This document shows positions 33,647-43,979 of a stretch of DNA of 58,567 nucleotides, piece after piece. Position numbers and translations under genes: made by a program. Position 1 is the stretch's first letter. Each line of letters opens with the position of its first letter. The stretch covers positions 1-58,567 of the forward strand of contig NW_026971589.1 of assembly GCF_963678635.1 (NCBI RefSeq). Reading direction: 5' to 3'. The notes below the pieces were generated by a model, which was not told the origin of the DNA, ran no database searches, and saw nothing but the letters and a program-made list of their open reading frames with translations. Origin of the DNA: Symsagittifera roscoffensis (Eukaryota; Xenacoelomorpha; Acoela; Convolutidae).

Positions 33647-34227
33647 TTAATTGATTTTTTGTATGTAATCAATGAGAAATTGCTGATTTTTGAGTAGATA
33701 GTCAAGTTCTTTAATTTTTACGTAAATTTGGGAAGATAACTCAAAGTTGACGAATTTTTCAAAGCAAACTTCGAGAAATCTGATTCCAAACCGAACCAAG
33801 CAGGATTTTGAACTTTGAAAGTTCTTAAAGAAATGAAGGAATAAAGAACTTTGCTGAGGTGTTTTTACAAATTTGGGTTTTGGATAGGGGATAAAAAGAG
33901 TTTTTGATATATTATCGTACGACTTTTTGATCAATTTCAAATTCTCGAGAATAAACAAAATTTCTTTCCTTGTGAGGTGTAATTCAGCCGTAAGTTTAAA
34001 ACTTTGATACGCAATATGTGAATCAAAAGTAAACTCTTTGATTGAGTAAGTTTCTCTGAAGAGACCTTTACTTAGTCGGATAACTCTATTTTGTACAATA
34101 AAGACGTCCAAAAAATTATGAAAAAGTAAGAGTCAACATCTATTTCATCAATAAGAAAATCAATTGGAATTTTTTCCTTTTTCTTGTAAAGTAACTCGAA
34201 GAAGCTCAAATTTTTTTTGATAGACAT
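33647..34227 (-). pseudogene. Unrecognised Polinton protein, frameshifted
   Basis: From ATG 34227 (MSIKKNLSFFELLYKK) the frame runs about 40 codons and then shifts near 34110-34125 in a T-rich stretch. The rest continues to 33647 (IVQNRVIRLSKGLFRE, ending LIDYIQKIN). About 193 codons in all, rich in Lys, Phe and Leu, mostly helical, no membrane span and no recognised motif. CCAAT-type repeats lie just upstream (34285-34350). Confidence 0.5.
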
Positions 34228-34284
34228 TTTTCAAATAATGATTAAAGTTTGTTTTTTAAAAATAATAAACAATTCACTTTTAGA

Positions 34285-34350
34285 AAATGCTGAATTCTGA
34301 TTGGTTGATTTCCAACAAACAGTGTTACTAAAAGAATACTCAATTCTGAT
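34285..34350 (-). promoter_or_regulatory. Paired inverted CCAAT motifs
   Basis: ATTCTGATTGGTTGATTT occurs at about 34291 and again at about 34343, with AAAGAATACTCA-type sequence between. On the minus strand this is AACCAATCAGAAT, the same core as at 33297 and 33466. The pair lies between the start of the minus-strand gene (34227) and the polymerase gene (34594) and could serve either. Confidence 0.4.
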
Positions 34351-34435
34351 TGGTTGATTTTCTCTAATAAAAAGCAAAAACAACTTATTTCATTCTGATT
34401 TTCTTTTACGTTAAAAGCAACTGCTCTATACTTTG

Positions 34436-34593
34436 TATAACTACTTGAAATACATTTCAAATATTTTTAACAATTCAAAGTAAGTAAAAATTATTTTTAT
34501 TAAATTTTTTGGAACATTTTAAATCTTCCACTTCGATATGTACCAAGTTCTAATCCCTTTATATTGAGACTTAAAAATTCTCCCATTTTTTAG
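34436..34593 (+). promoter_or_regulatory. Polymerase core promoter and 5' leader intron
   Basis: TATAAC at about 34437 (within CTTTGTATAACTAC), then a perfect donor CAAAGTAAGT at 34477-34485, a branch-like TTCTAAT at about 34549, and acceptor TTTTTTAG ending at 34593, directly before the ATG at 34594. This predicts a 114-bp leader intron (34480-34593). The acceptor alone would equally suit trans-splicing of a leader onto the ATG. Confidence 0.45.
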
Positions 34594-37500
34594 ATGCCAT
34601 CGCTGAATAAAAATGAGAAAGTGAAATGCGAGGATTGTGGTAAAGAGTACAGGAGGGACAATGCCGCTCGACATCGCAAGAGTTGTGTGCGAGGAGTTAT
34701 TTCTTGTCCGGAATGTAATTATTGTACTTACAACCAGCAAGAAATGAATTTCCATACGAGCAAGAAGCACGTAAAGTCAAACCCAAAGTCAACAAAATGT
34801 GTATCGTGTGAGAAAGAATTTGCAAGCTATTATTCACTTCAACAGCATCGCAAGAAGGATCACGGAATGAAAGCTAGAAAAACGAGTGATCCTGTTGCTG
34901 ATTTGAATAAAATCTTGGAAAACGAGGAGAATAATGATCAGCTACGAGATGAGTTGAATGCTTGTCAACACTTCTTGACAGATACTGAGATGGAAAATGG
35001 ACGCCACAAAGTATTCAATTTTCAACTTTCAAAACTAGATCCTAATCTAATTAATGAAAAACTGGATCAAGTCTTTGAAAAACTTGATTGTGCAGCAAAA
35101 ATCAACATTGCCTTGGGATTTGTGTTACATAATATAGAAACAAGCGAATAACACACTCTTTGATAAATCTATACTACTTTTTACTAAAGCAGACTTGACA
35201 ACTATACAGAACAAGGTTAATAAGCAAGATATCATTGAAATTTGTACACAAGAGAGACAAAATACGAAATGGCGATTCAACTGAAAAATGTACCTATGGG
35301 ATGTCCAGATTCTGTGATTCCCGAACCACTTCTGAGGAATAACCATGGTAATTGTTTGATTTCGAATCAAGACACAAAACAACCATACAATGACAATTTG
35401 TGTTTGTTTCGAGCGCTTGCAGTTCATTTACATGGAACAACTGGTCTTGAAACATCCACTTCCAAGATCTTTAACGATTTTCTGGAGAAATCGGGTTGTG
35501 ATCCGAAACAGTTTCGTGGAGTTTCGATGGATAATCTACCAGTAGTTGAAGATGGAGACTTCGTGGGAGAATTAGCTCGGAGAAGTATCGGTAAATATGA
35601 GAACACAGTGAAACTTCTACGATACAACAACCACATTATTTACGTCAATAACATCGACAACTTCTTCAAATGCTTCCGATGCCCAACTTGCGATACATTT
35701 TTCCACAAAGCAGACCACTTCAACAAGCATCTCCTACGATGCAAAGATCGAATCAAAAACATTTACCCCAAAAATGTTTATACTCTACGAGAGACGTTAT
35801 TTGAAAAACATTTTTGAACAAACCTTATTCAAAAATGTCGCTATTTTTGTTTCGAATCAATTTGCGTGCCATCCGAAGAACTAAAACCAACCGAAACAAT
35901 AACTTGGATCGGGAAGCATGAACCCATATCAGTGTCAATTTCATCCAATTTGCTTGACAAACCCATTTTTTTGTGTGACAAAGATCCACAATCCCTCATT
36001 ATTGACTTTGTGGCAAACTTGGAGTTGTTAGCCGAAAAAAATAAAACCGAAATGCGATCAAAGTTTCTGGAAATTGAAAATAACATCAAAAAGCGATTAC
36101 ACACAATTTTCAGCATACTTAATGAACGAGTTAGTTTCAACAAGATTGAAGCAAGAGAGTACGAAGATGAATGTATCGAGAATGAGGAAGAAACAGACGC
36201 ATCCACTCACTTTCTCAGGATTCAAAAAAATCAATTGATTGATTTGATGCAACATCTAGAGAGATACACCAATACTCTACCAGTATTTGGATTTAACAGT
36301 GGTCGGTATGATATAAACCTCATTAAATCATACCTCATTCCCTACCTTATCAAGGAAAAAGAAATTGAACCATCAGTTATCAAGAAAGCAAACGACTTTG
36401 TTTCCTTCAAATTTGGAGATGTTCAGCTTCTGGACATTATGAAGTTTTTGGGTGGAGCTACTTCCTTAGACTCTTTTCTAAAAGCTTACAAAGCCAGTGA
36501 GCTGAAAGGATACTTTCCATACGAGTGGTTTGATACTCCGAACAAGCTTGATGAACAACAACTACCCTCATATGATGACTTCTACAGCAAACTGAAGAAT
36601 AGTAACCCTCTCGATAAAGAGTTTGATGATTATCAAAAACTTCTTAACAGTGGGATAACTGAAGAGCAAGCCTTGAAAACACTCGGTCTCAAAAGCAAAC
36701 CAGCTACGGGATTGGAAAACTACAAATACCTTAAATCTATCTGGGAACAGGAAAAGATGACAACATTTCGCGACTTTCTACGGTGGTATAACAACAAAGA
36801 TGTTGTTCCTACCCTTGATGCTATGCAGAAAATGATTGAATTTTATCATGACAAAGGGATAGATATGTTAAAGCTCGGCTGCACACTACCGAATCTAGCC
36901 AACATCTGTCAACACAAATCAACCGAATTTAAGTTTTACCCATTCTTTTCGAGTGATAGTGACTTGCTTGAAAAAATACGGGAAGATAAGACCGGTGGTC
37001 CCTCAATTTTTTTCACAAGGAAAGCAGTAGCAAATGAAACCTTTATTCAAAAATCAAAAAATTTGTGTAAATCAATCGTTGGGATTGATGCTAGTCAACT
37101 CTATCCTTATTCTATGTGTCAGGATATGCCCACAGGTTTGTATACGAGATGGGACTACAATGAAGAAACACAAAAATTCAAGGCAAGGCAAAATCGAGTT
37201 CGAACATTTGAAAATATGGTCATGTCATACTTTCAAGCAACCAGAACTGAATGTAAAATTGAGAGTTAATACACTACAGGAAAACAGAAAAAAATTGATT
37301 GCTTTAGTGTTGATGGTTATTGCAACCATTGTAAGACTGTCTTTGAAGCAATGGGTTGTTATTTCCATTTTTGTCCTTGTCAAGAAGCTAGACCGAGCCT
37401 AACTGATGATGATATCAAACGAGGAACCAAGAAAAGAGAAATGGATGATCTTCGAAAAGACTACAATCGAGAAAAAGGATACTCTATGGAAGAAATGTGG

Positions 37501-38817
37501 GAGTGTAGCTGGTGGGATCAATTTAAAAACAATGTAGACGTGAAAAATCACGTTAGAACTCACTGTCCCTTCAAAAGACCTCTTTCTACAAATTCACTAG
37601 TGCAAAACATTAGAAATGAAAAAATGTTCGGCTATGTGCAATGCGATCTGAGTGTTCCAGATGAGCTTAAAGCAAAATTTTCCAATTTCCCACCTATTTT
37701 CAAAAATATTGATGTTTCCAGAAACGATATTGGTGAATATATGAAGACATATGCGGAAGAAAACGATTTGTTAAAACAATCGCAAAGAATGTTGATATCG
37801 AGCTTCAAGTTGACCAACGGAACACTGATCACACCACTTTTCAATTTTTATTTGGATCTAGGACTACAATGTACAAAAATTCATCGTTTTGTACAATACA
37901 CACCGCATAAAGTATTCAACAGTTTTGTTCAGTCTGTTGTTGATGCTAGGCGAGCCGGCGATGAAAATCCATTATCTGGCGTAGTAGCCGAAACAATGAA
38001 ACTTCTAGGAAACAGTTCCTACGGCTATCAAATAATGGACAGATCAAAACATACAATGACAAAATATCTTGGAGACGGAAAAACCCACAAAGATATCAAT
38101 AACCAATTCTTCAAGAGACTTAATATCGTAGCTAAGGATTTGTATGAAGTGGAACTTGTTAAATCTACTATATAGCATCGTGAACCAATTATAGTAGGAT
38201 TTTTTATACTACAGTATGCCAAGTTGAGAATGTTGGAGTTGTTTTATAACTTTTTCGATGAATTTTGCGATGTCAACAAATTCGAAGAACTCGAAATGGA
38301 TACAAATTCCCTCTATTTGGCTTTGGCAGAAGAAGATTTAGATGATTGTATCCTTCCAAGCAAGCGAGCAGAATGGACTGAAAGGCGAAGCAAGGACTGT
38401 CGAGACGATTTCAGAGCAGATGCAAAAAAAAACAACTTTTTTCCCCGTACTTGCTGTTCTTAACATAAGAAACATGACAAGAGAGAACCAGGATTGTTCA
38501 AGGAGGAGTTCAGATGCACCGAAATGTTATGCCTGTTTAGTAAAACCTATTGCTGTTACGATAGTAAAAGTCAAAAGTATAAGTTTAGCAGTAAAGGTCT
38601 GAACAAACGTGCATTAGAAGACTCTGGAGATGGACCGATGGCAAAGTATCGACAAGTACTGGATGAGGCAGTGAATTTGAAGTCAACGAATAGAGGATTT
38701 AAAACGATTAACCATGCAGTCGCAACTTATGAACAAACTAAAAAAGGACTGAGCTATTTTTACCCTAAACGGGAAGTTGAATGTGATGGAATACATACTA
38801 AACCTCTAAATTTGTAA
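34594..38817 (+). pseudogene. POLB: Protein-primed DNA polymerase B, multiply disrupted
   Basis: About 1400 codons. Three C2H2-type fingers lie at the N-terminus (CEDCGKEY.., CPECNYCTY.., CVSCEKEF..), then an OTU-like part (DNLCLFRALAVHLHG, later NNHIIYV), then another finger (CPTCDTFF). Exonuclease motif II is FNSGRYD (~36290-36312). Polymerase motif A is DASQLYPYSM (37087), motif B is KLLGNSSYG (37999-38025) and motif C is DTNS (38299-38310). Protein-primed family B enzymes replicate Polinton ends. Breaks: frame changes near 35147, 35275, 35808-35820 and 35850 (inside the exonuclease-I Asp codon), and in-frame stops TAA 37267, TAG 38173 and TAA 38461. Motif C has Asn for the second catalytic Asp. 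A segment near 35545 may be deleted in frame. Confidence 0.93.
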
Positions 38818-38955
38818 GAGATTTGTAGATGCTGTGAACTAATACATTTTCTCTGTAATTAACCTTTTTTTTTAAAACTCTTTTTAAACGCTACGTTTGG
38901 GTTAAGAGTATGTTGTTTTTTGATTAGGAAAATTTTTACAATCTGGAAAGTTGGC
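38818..38955. terminator. 3' flank of polymerase gene
   Basis: AT-rich with T and A runs (CTTTTTTTTTAAAA at about 38860); no consensus AATAAA is clear. It leads into the inner repeat of the right end. Confidence 0.3.
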
Positions 38956-39075
38956 TAAATCGAGCTCCAAAAAACTCGGGTGCCAAATTTTTTTTTTGAA
39001 ACTTACCATCTGAAACTTTACCATCTTACCATCTGAAACCTACCATCGTAATACATTAGGAATCCTATTCCCTAA
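38956..39075 (-). repeat. Displaced inner copy of terminal repeat
   Basis: CGAGCTCC..ACTCGGGTGCCAAA then CTTACCATCTGAAA repeats and TAATACATTAGGAATCCTATTCCC: a diverged second copy of the inner part of the right terminal repeat. Its GAGCTCG end matches the left end at 22148-22156, so the right end has an extra ~145-bp segment absent on the left. Confidence 0.75.
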
Positions 39076-39131
39076 TGAGTTCTTAATTCCCTTCAAAGAA
39101 TGTCTTAGACATAGGGAAATCTTTACATGGG

Positions 39132-39358
39132 AAATTCGGGCGCCAAAAATTTTTCTGAAACTTACCATCTGAAACTTACCATCTGAAAGCTCGTATCTTA
39201 ATACATTGGGAAACCTATTCCCTATCTTAATACATTGGGAAACCTATAGCTTATGTTAATACATAGGGTGACGACCGGATAGTCTATAGCCTATGTTAAT
39301 ACATGGAGGTCGTCGCCCCCCCCCCCCCCCCGGCTGAACTGCCCCAACATATACTACT
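39132..39358 (-). repeat. Right terminal inverted repeat
   Basis: Inverse of 21913-22140, ending CATATACTACT. The homopolymer is 16 Cs here against 12 Gs at the left; otherwise I find only a few base differences. Confidence 0.95.
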
Positions 39359-39364
39359 GAGGTT
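39359..39364. repeat. Target-site duplication, right copy
   Basis: GAGGTT directly after the right terminal repeat, identical to 21907-21912. Confidence 0.95.
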
Positions 39365-39388
39365 GCTTTTATTTGTTACTTGATGTGA

Positions 39389-39571
39389 TTAGAAAAGTGC
39401 TGCTCCTATTGCGAAGTTGTATGCGTCGCACTTGGCAAAAAATGGTTGGTTCAGATCAAGAATTGTGCCAGAAACTTTTCCAGTTTCAGTTTTTTTTTTC
39501 GTCCATTTTTTGATGTTCAGTTGGCCTATCAAAAAAAACTGTTTTTGTAATTTCCTAATTGTCTGAGACAT
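39389..39571 (-). pseudogene. Gypsy RNase H fragment split off by the Polinton
   Basis: The minus strand reads LDLNQPFFAKCDAYNFAIGA, the start of a Ty3/Gypsy RNase H domain, preceded by the RT-RNase H connection (TIRKLQKQFFLIGQ). It is nearly the same as 45821-46054. It ends at the Polinton side: the continuation of this sequence is on the other side of the insertion. Confidence 0.7.
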
Positions 39572-39593
39572 AATTGCTTGTTACAAACATAAT

Positions 39594-42500
39594 AAGTTCC
39601 GTTTGAAACGTGTGTACAGTGCGTTTTCTTCTAGAAAAAAAACACCTTTAATTTTCTATTTTACATGTGATGTAGCGCGGGCTTTTGAATTAATGTTATG
39701 ATTGCAATTGTTGTTTCTTTTGCTTGTGGTTCTGATTCACAGTGAGTATTTAGATTTATAGCGTATTTTTGTTAATTTTTTGGTATTTTCTTCACAGTCA
39801 TAGTGCGTTACTAAGAGATCTTGCAGTTTTCATCGTAGTGTTGTACTTTGGATTTTCATGAGCTCTTAGTTCTAAAATTTTCAAGAGTTAAAGCTATTTT
39901 TTTAATAAATTTAAAAAGATATATGTGTATAATAGTCCTGAAAAATGATTGTAAAAGGATGTATATCCAGTTGTTTTTTAATGTAATTGACGTTTTGAAA
40001 TATATATTAATTAGGTGCAAATAAATGGAGGGGTAAAGACTTCACTGTTAGATTCGGTGGCAACATTGCTAGTGGATGATGTGTAGGATTGGTTAATTTC
40101 ATTGTTATACTAAATTTTAATGTCAAGATTTGGTTTATTAACAGTTGTAATTCTCATTTGGTATATCTATGAAGCCGAGTGCTATCTGAATGTTGTCCGA
40201 GTAATGGAGGAGGTGATATAAAGATGTTGCAATCAAGTCTTAATGGCTGGTTCGTATTTTGCTTTTCTAGATTTTTTTGATTTGAAATTAATTGTAGTCC
40301 TGGTAGTAACGTAAAAAACTGTGCTATGTTTGAAATGGGAAGTTTAGAGGGTAGAAAAAGTATTGCTTGTAAGTATTGAAGAAGTTGATGTTTTTTTCCG
40401 TTTTAGATGAATTATTTGTCGATCGTGTGTTATCCTTTGTGATTTGCTTTGACTTTGATTTTTTAATTATCCTACGTTTTGTGAACTTGGGGGATAATTA
40501 TTAGATGTTGGTTGGTTTTGTGGTTTGCTTAATGGCGCGTTATGATTAGCTGAAGTCAATGGTTCTGATATCAGTGCTAATCGTTCATCAATATTGCAAT
40601 GATTTTCTACATGCAAAATTCGAGTAGATGTTTGAAGATGTAGTTCAAAGTGTCGTAGGAATTTGGTATAGAAATTGAGTTGGATTGGTGAGTGGGGGAT
40701 TTGGGTTGGGTTTTTCATTCCTTTTTTGATTCCTTTTTTGAATATAAGAAACAAAATCTGCTTGGTAGTGGTCTTCATTTAAAACAAATAGTTTTCTTAT
40801 AACTAGTAGAATTACAATGGATTTTGAGTTGGATTGGTAAGAGGGGGAATTGGGTTGGGTTTTTCGTTCCTTTTTTGGTTCCTTTTTTGAATACAAAAAG
40901 CACAATCTGCTTGGTAGTATTCTTCAATAAAAACGAATTGTTTTCTTATTACTACTAGGAAGACAATTACTGCTCGTTAAAGACGTTCATAAAACTTTGA
41001 ATACTAATCTTAGCAAAGTAAGATAAGGATGATGTCTAGCTGCATGCAAAAGATGGGAGCTGCGCGATCAGTGGTTCAAAAGGAATGACCCGAATCGTGA
41101 ACAAGTTCAAAATGAGGTCCGAAACTGGCAAAGATGCTTCACTTGGCTTTTAAAGTAAGAAAATTCGCTCGTAAAGCTTCCAAAATAAGCTCATTTGCTT
41201 CCTCGTGAAAAATAAAGCCAAAAACTTCCTTAGTTGAGCTTGCTCAACCCTAAGGTGAGCTGCACAAGCTTGTGAGCGACACTGAAGACCTTTATTTTGA
41301 GCTGAAAAAAGAAAATTTCAGGAGCGTAGAAAGCATTTACGGGCATGCAGACTTGTGTGCAATGTAGCGGCTTAGTATCTGTGACAGACAATTGCTAGTG
41401 AATTTTTTAAATTGAGTTGCATTAGAAGGCTGGTGAAAAAATGTTGTATAAAGTTCGTCGTCCTAGGATTTTCTAAGTAGTATGTTGAGGGGGTTAAGGA
41501 TATTTTAAAAGCAAAACCAAGAATGTAGATGTTAAGGTGCATTAACCAACATAAAGATCTCGTCGGCTTTGGGGTTTTTTGACGCCAAAAACAAATTTTG
41601 TGGAAAAAAATGGGATGGTTGTAAGAAGATACTCATCCTTTTAAGAGTGTCTGGGATGATGACTGTGCTGGAGCTGGATATGGAAGGGCGTTTTACTAGG
41701 CATCTGGGAGGGTTATTTGGGTATTTTTGTTTCATTAGTTTTCTTTTTCTCGGGTTCGAGTGTTACGAATGGATAATGCTTCTGAAGATGAGTAGGAGTG
41801 GTTTATTTTTGTATAGTGAGTTGTGCATTGGTGTGTGTATTAGCTGTTGATGCTGTGAAAGCTTATCTAAACCCCGTTCAAATTTGCCGATTTTTGGCTG
41901 GCTAGGTGTGTCGTCAGTAGCGCTAGAAAATTGTGAAATTAGGAGGAAGCGTCTGTGTAGGTTGAAAGAAGTTTAGATGATTACGGGAACTTGGGAGTAA
42001 TAGAGGTAAAAAGAATCTTCGTTTGGGGTTTTTCAAAAAAAAAATACGGGCGTTAAAAGCAGTTTGAGCGGTGTCGTCCTAGTGCATGTGGGATGAGTCT
42101 ATTGGTAAATTGGAAAGTTTTGCGGCTCATTGTGGGCTAAAATGTTTATCATTATGGGGGCAAAAATAAATTGTGTCAGGTGGTTTCTATGAATTGTTAC
42201 TATGTGCCAATTTAAGTTTGTTGTTGATAGGCTATATGAGAAATTGAATTTGGTTGTTTTTTTTTCTTATTGACGAAAGAGGAAAGTTTGTTCTATGATT
42301 TTTTCTAGAGGAAAGTTTGTTCTCTGATTTTTGTGTAATAGGTTGTAAATGATGTTGATTTGGTAAACTGTGGGATTGTAAAGGGCAGTAGGTATGTGTT
42401 GGTTGTTTTGTGTTTCGTAGTAAAAATTTGGTTTCAATTTTGATTATTATGTTCGCTACTTTGTGCGTCACTTAATATTCCATTTAATAAAATTGAAAAA

Positions 42501-43598
42501 AATCCAAAAAGATCTTACGCTTACTTGTTTGTTGACCTCTGTATGTTTTGCAGAGGTGTCATAAACTCTTTTAAGAATTGAAAAGAAAAGGCTTATGAGA
42601 TTAAACATTGCATATGAAAATCTTAATTCTTCTTGAAGGTAAAAGGGCATCCTAGGAATCCATGGTTCTGATATTTTAACTTGTCGTTCATCAAGATTGC
42701 CAGAAGTTTTTACGTACAAAATTCGAGTAGATGTTTGAAGCTGTAGTGCAATTTTTTGTGGGTATTTAAGGTAGGTCTCTGAGTTGAGTTAGTAGGCTTG
42801 GGATTTGGGTTGGGATTTTGTTTCTTTTTTGATTCCTTTCTTGAATATAAGAAGCACAATTTGCTTGATTGTATTCTTCAATATAAATGATGTTCTGTGA
42901 TTAAAATATTGACTTTGTCCTTTACAAATTTTTTTTTTTGATAATTGTCTTGATAGGAGAACGGTTTGCTTTATTGATTTCTGTAACTGTCCTTACACAA
43001 TAATTCAATTCAATACAATGCATTTTGAAAGTAATTTTTTTTTAGTTAATTGCTTTCTTTCCTTTTGTATTTGAAAAGTTATATTATGAAAAGCAATTTA
43101 CAAAAATATTTTTGATGGTAAACAGGATACTTGATTATCACTATGGATTCTATCACTATTCTAAAATATCTGTGTTGTCAATCATAGATGTGTCTTCGTT
43201 TTTCAAATATGTCGGAGTACAGTTCTGTTTTCTAATATAGTGATTGTTCTATGTCGCTTGTTGTGATTTTTTATTGTACCCAATGGTCCTGCAAGGTTTA
43301 TTGCGTCAGTTAAATCTTGTTTATTTATTAATGGATAAGTTTTGTTTTGTGTGAAACTTCTTCGTGATTTTACATTTTAGTGTTATACTTTTGGGAATAT
43401 GGGATGGGTTGAGATGTGTTGTTACCTGTTAGGCTTTTTCTGAACGATTTATTTGACATTCTAAGAAAAAACAGAAAATGTTCTATACTTTTAACTTTTT
43501 AAATATTTTTAACACTTTTTATTGCATATTTACATTCTATTCGTGGCGATCTTTCATCTTTTGCAAGAAGAAAATTTTGTTTTTTTTTGTGGATTTTC
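39594..43598. repeat. Partial fourth copy of the 6.1 kb unit
   Basis: Begins at AGTTCCGTTTGAAACG, unit position equivalent to 3594 in copy 1 and 15884 in copy 3, and runs to the unit end (ATTTTC 43593-43598). More diverged from copies 1-3 than they are from each other: for example a deletion near 42020, a rearrangement near 42280-42310 and a deletion near 43050. With the following pol segment it forms a larger duplication of 15884-21912 plus 39365-39593. Confidence 0.8.
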
Positions 43599-43979
43599 AA
43601 CTGTAGTTTTTCGTACTAGTTTTTTTTGTGATGTATATCCACTTAGAGCATCTGGTAGTAAAGGGATTCTCTTTCTGTCCAAACCCAACGGAGATTGGAA
43701 ATTTCATTAAGTTTGATTGAAATCTAATACTTTTTGATTTGGGTTTGACTTTTAGATAAAAGTTTTTTTATTGGTTTAGGATCTGAAAATAAAATTGATG
43801 GTTGTTTTGATTTTTGATTCAAGGATTGAAAACTCATATTCTGTAAGTGTTTTCATGACAGCTGTGCCTTATCTCCTTATTGTGGAGATTCTTTTTACTG
43901 CTTGAGTAAATAACATTGAATTTGCGGAAATGAGGTACGTTTATTTGATCGTTGATGTGGTTGTAAAAGCGCTGCATCA

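Larger units (their letters stand above)
21913..39358. mobile_element. Polinton/Maverick element, complete length
   Basis: A 17,446-bp element with 6-bp target duplications, terminal inverted repeats starting AG, and the full Polinton gene complement: protein-primed DNA polymerase B, retroviral-type integrase, adenovirus-type protease, packaging ATPase and jelly-roll capsid genes. Gene arrangement is a long leftward block (23.1-30.9 kb), a mixed centre and a rightward polymerase at the far end. Size is typical for the family. Integrase and protease frames are intact. Polymerase, both capsid genes, ATPase and some accessory genes have stops or frameshifts, so this copy should not be autonomous. 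It is inserted in decayed Gypsy sequence. Confidence 0.97.

Noticed and set aside
23817-38463. Alternative genetic code explaining in-frame TAA/TAG
   Set aside because: The same element has true frameshifts and normal stops at gene ends, and both TAA and TAG appear at unrelated residues. Simple decay explains all of it.
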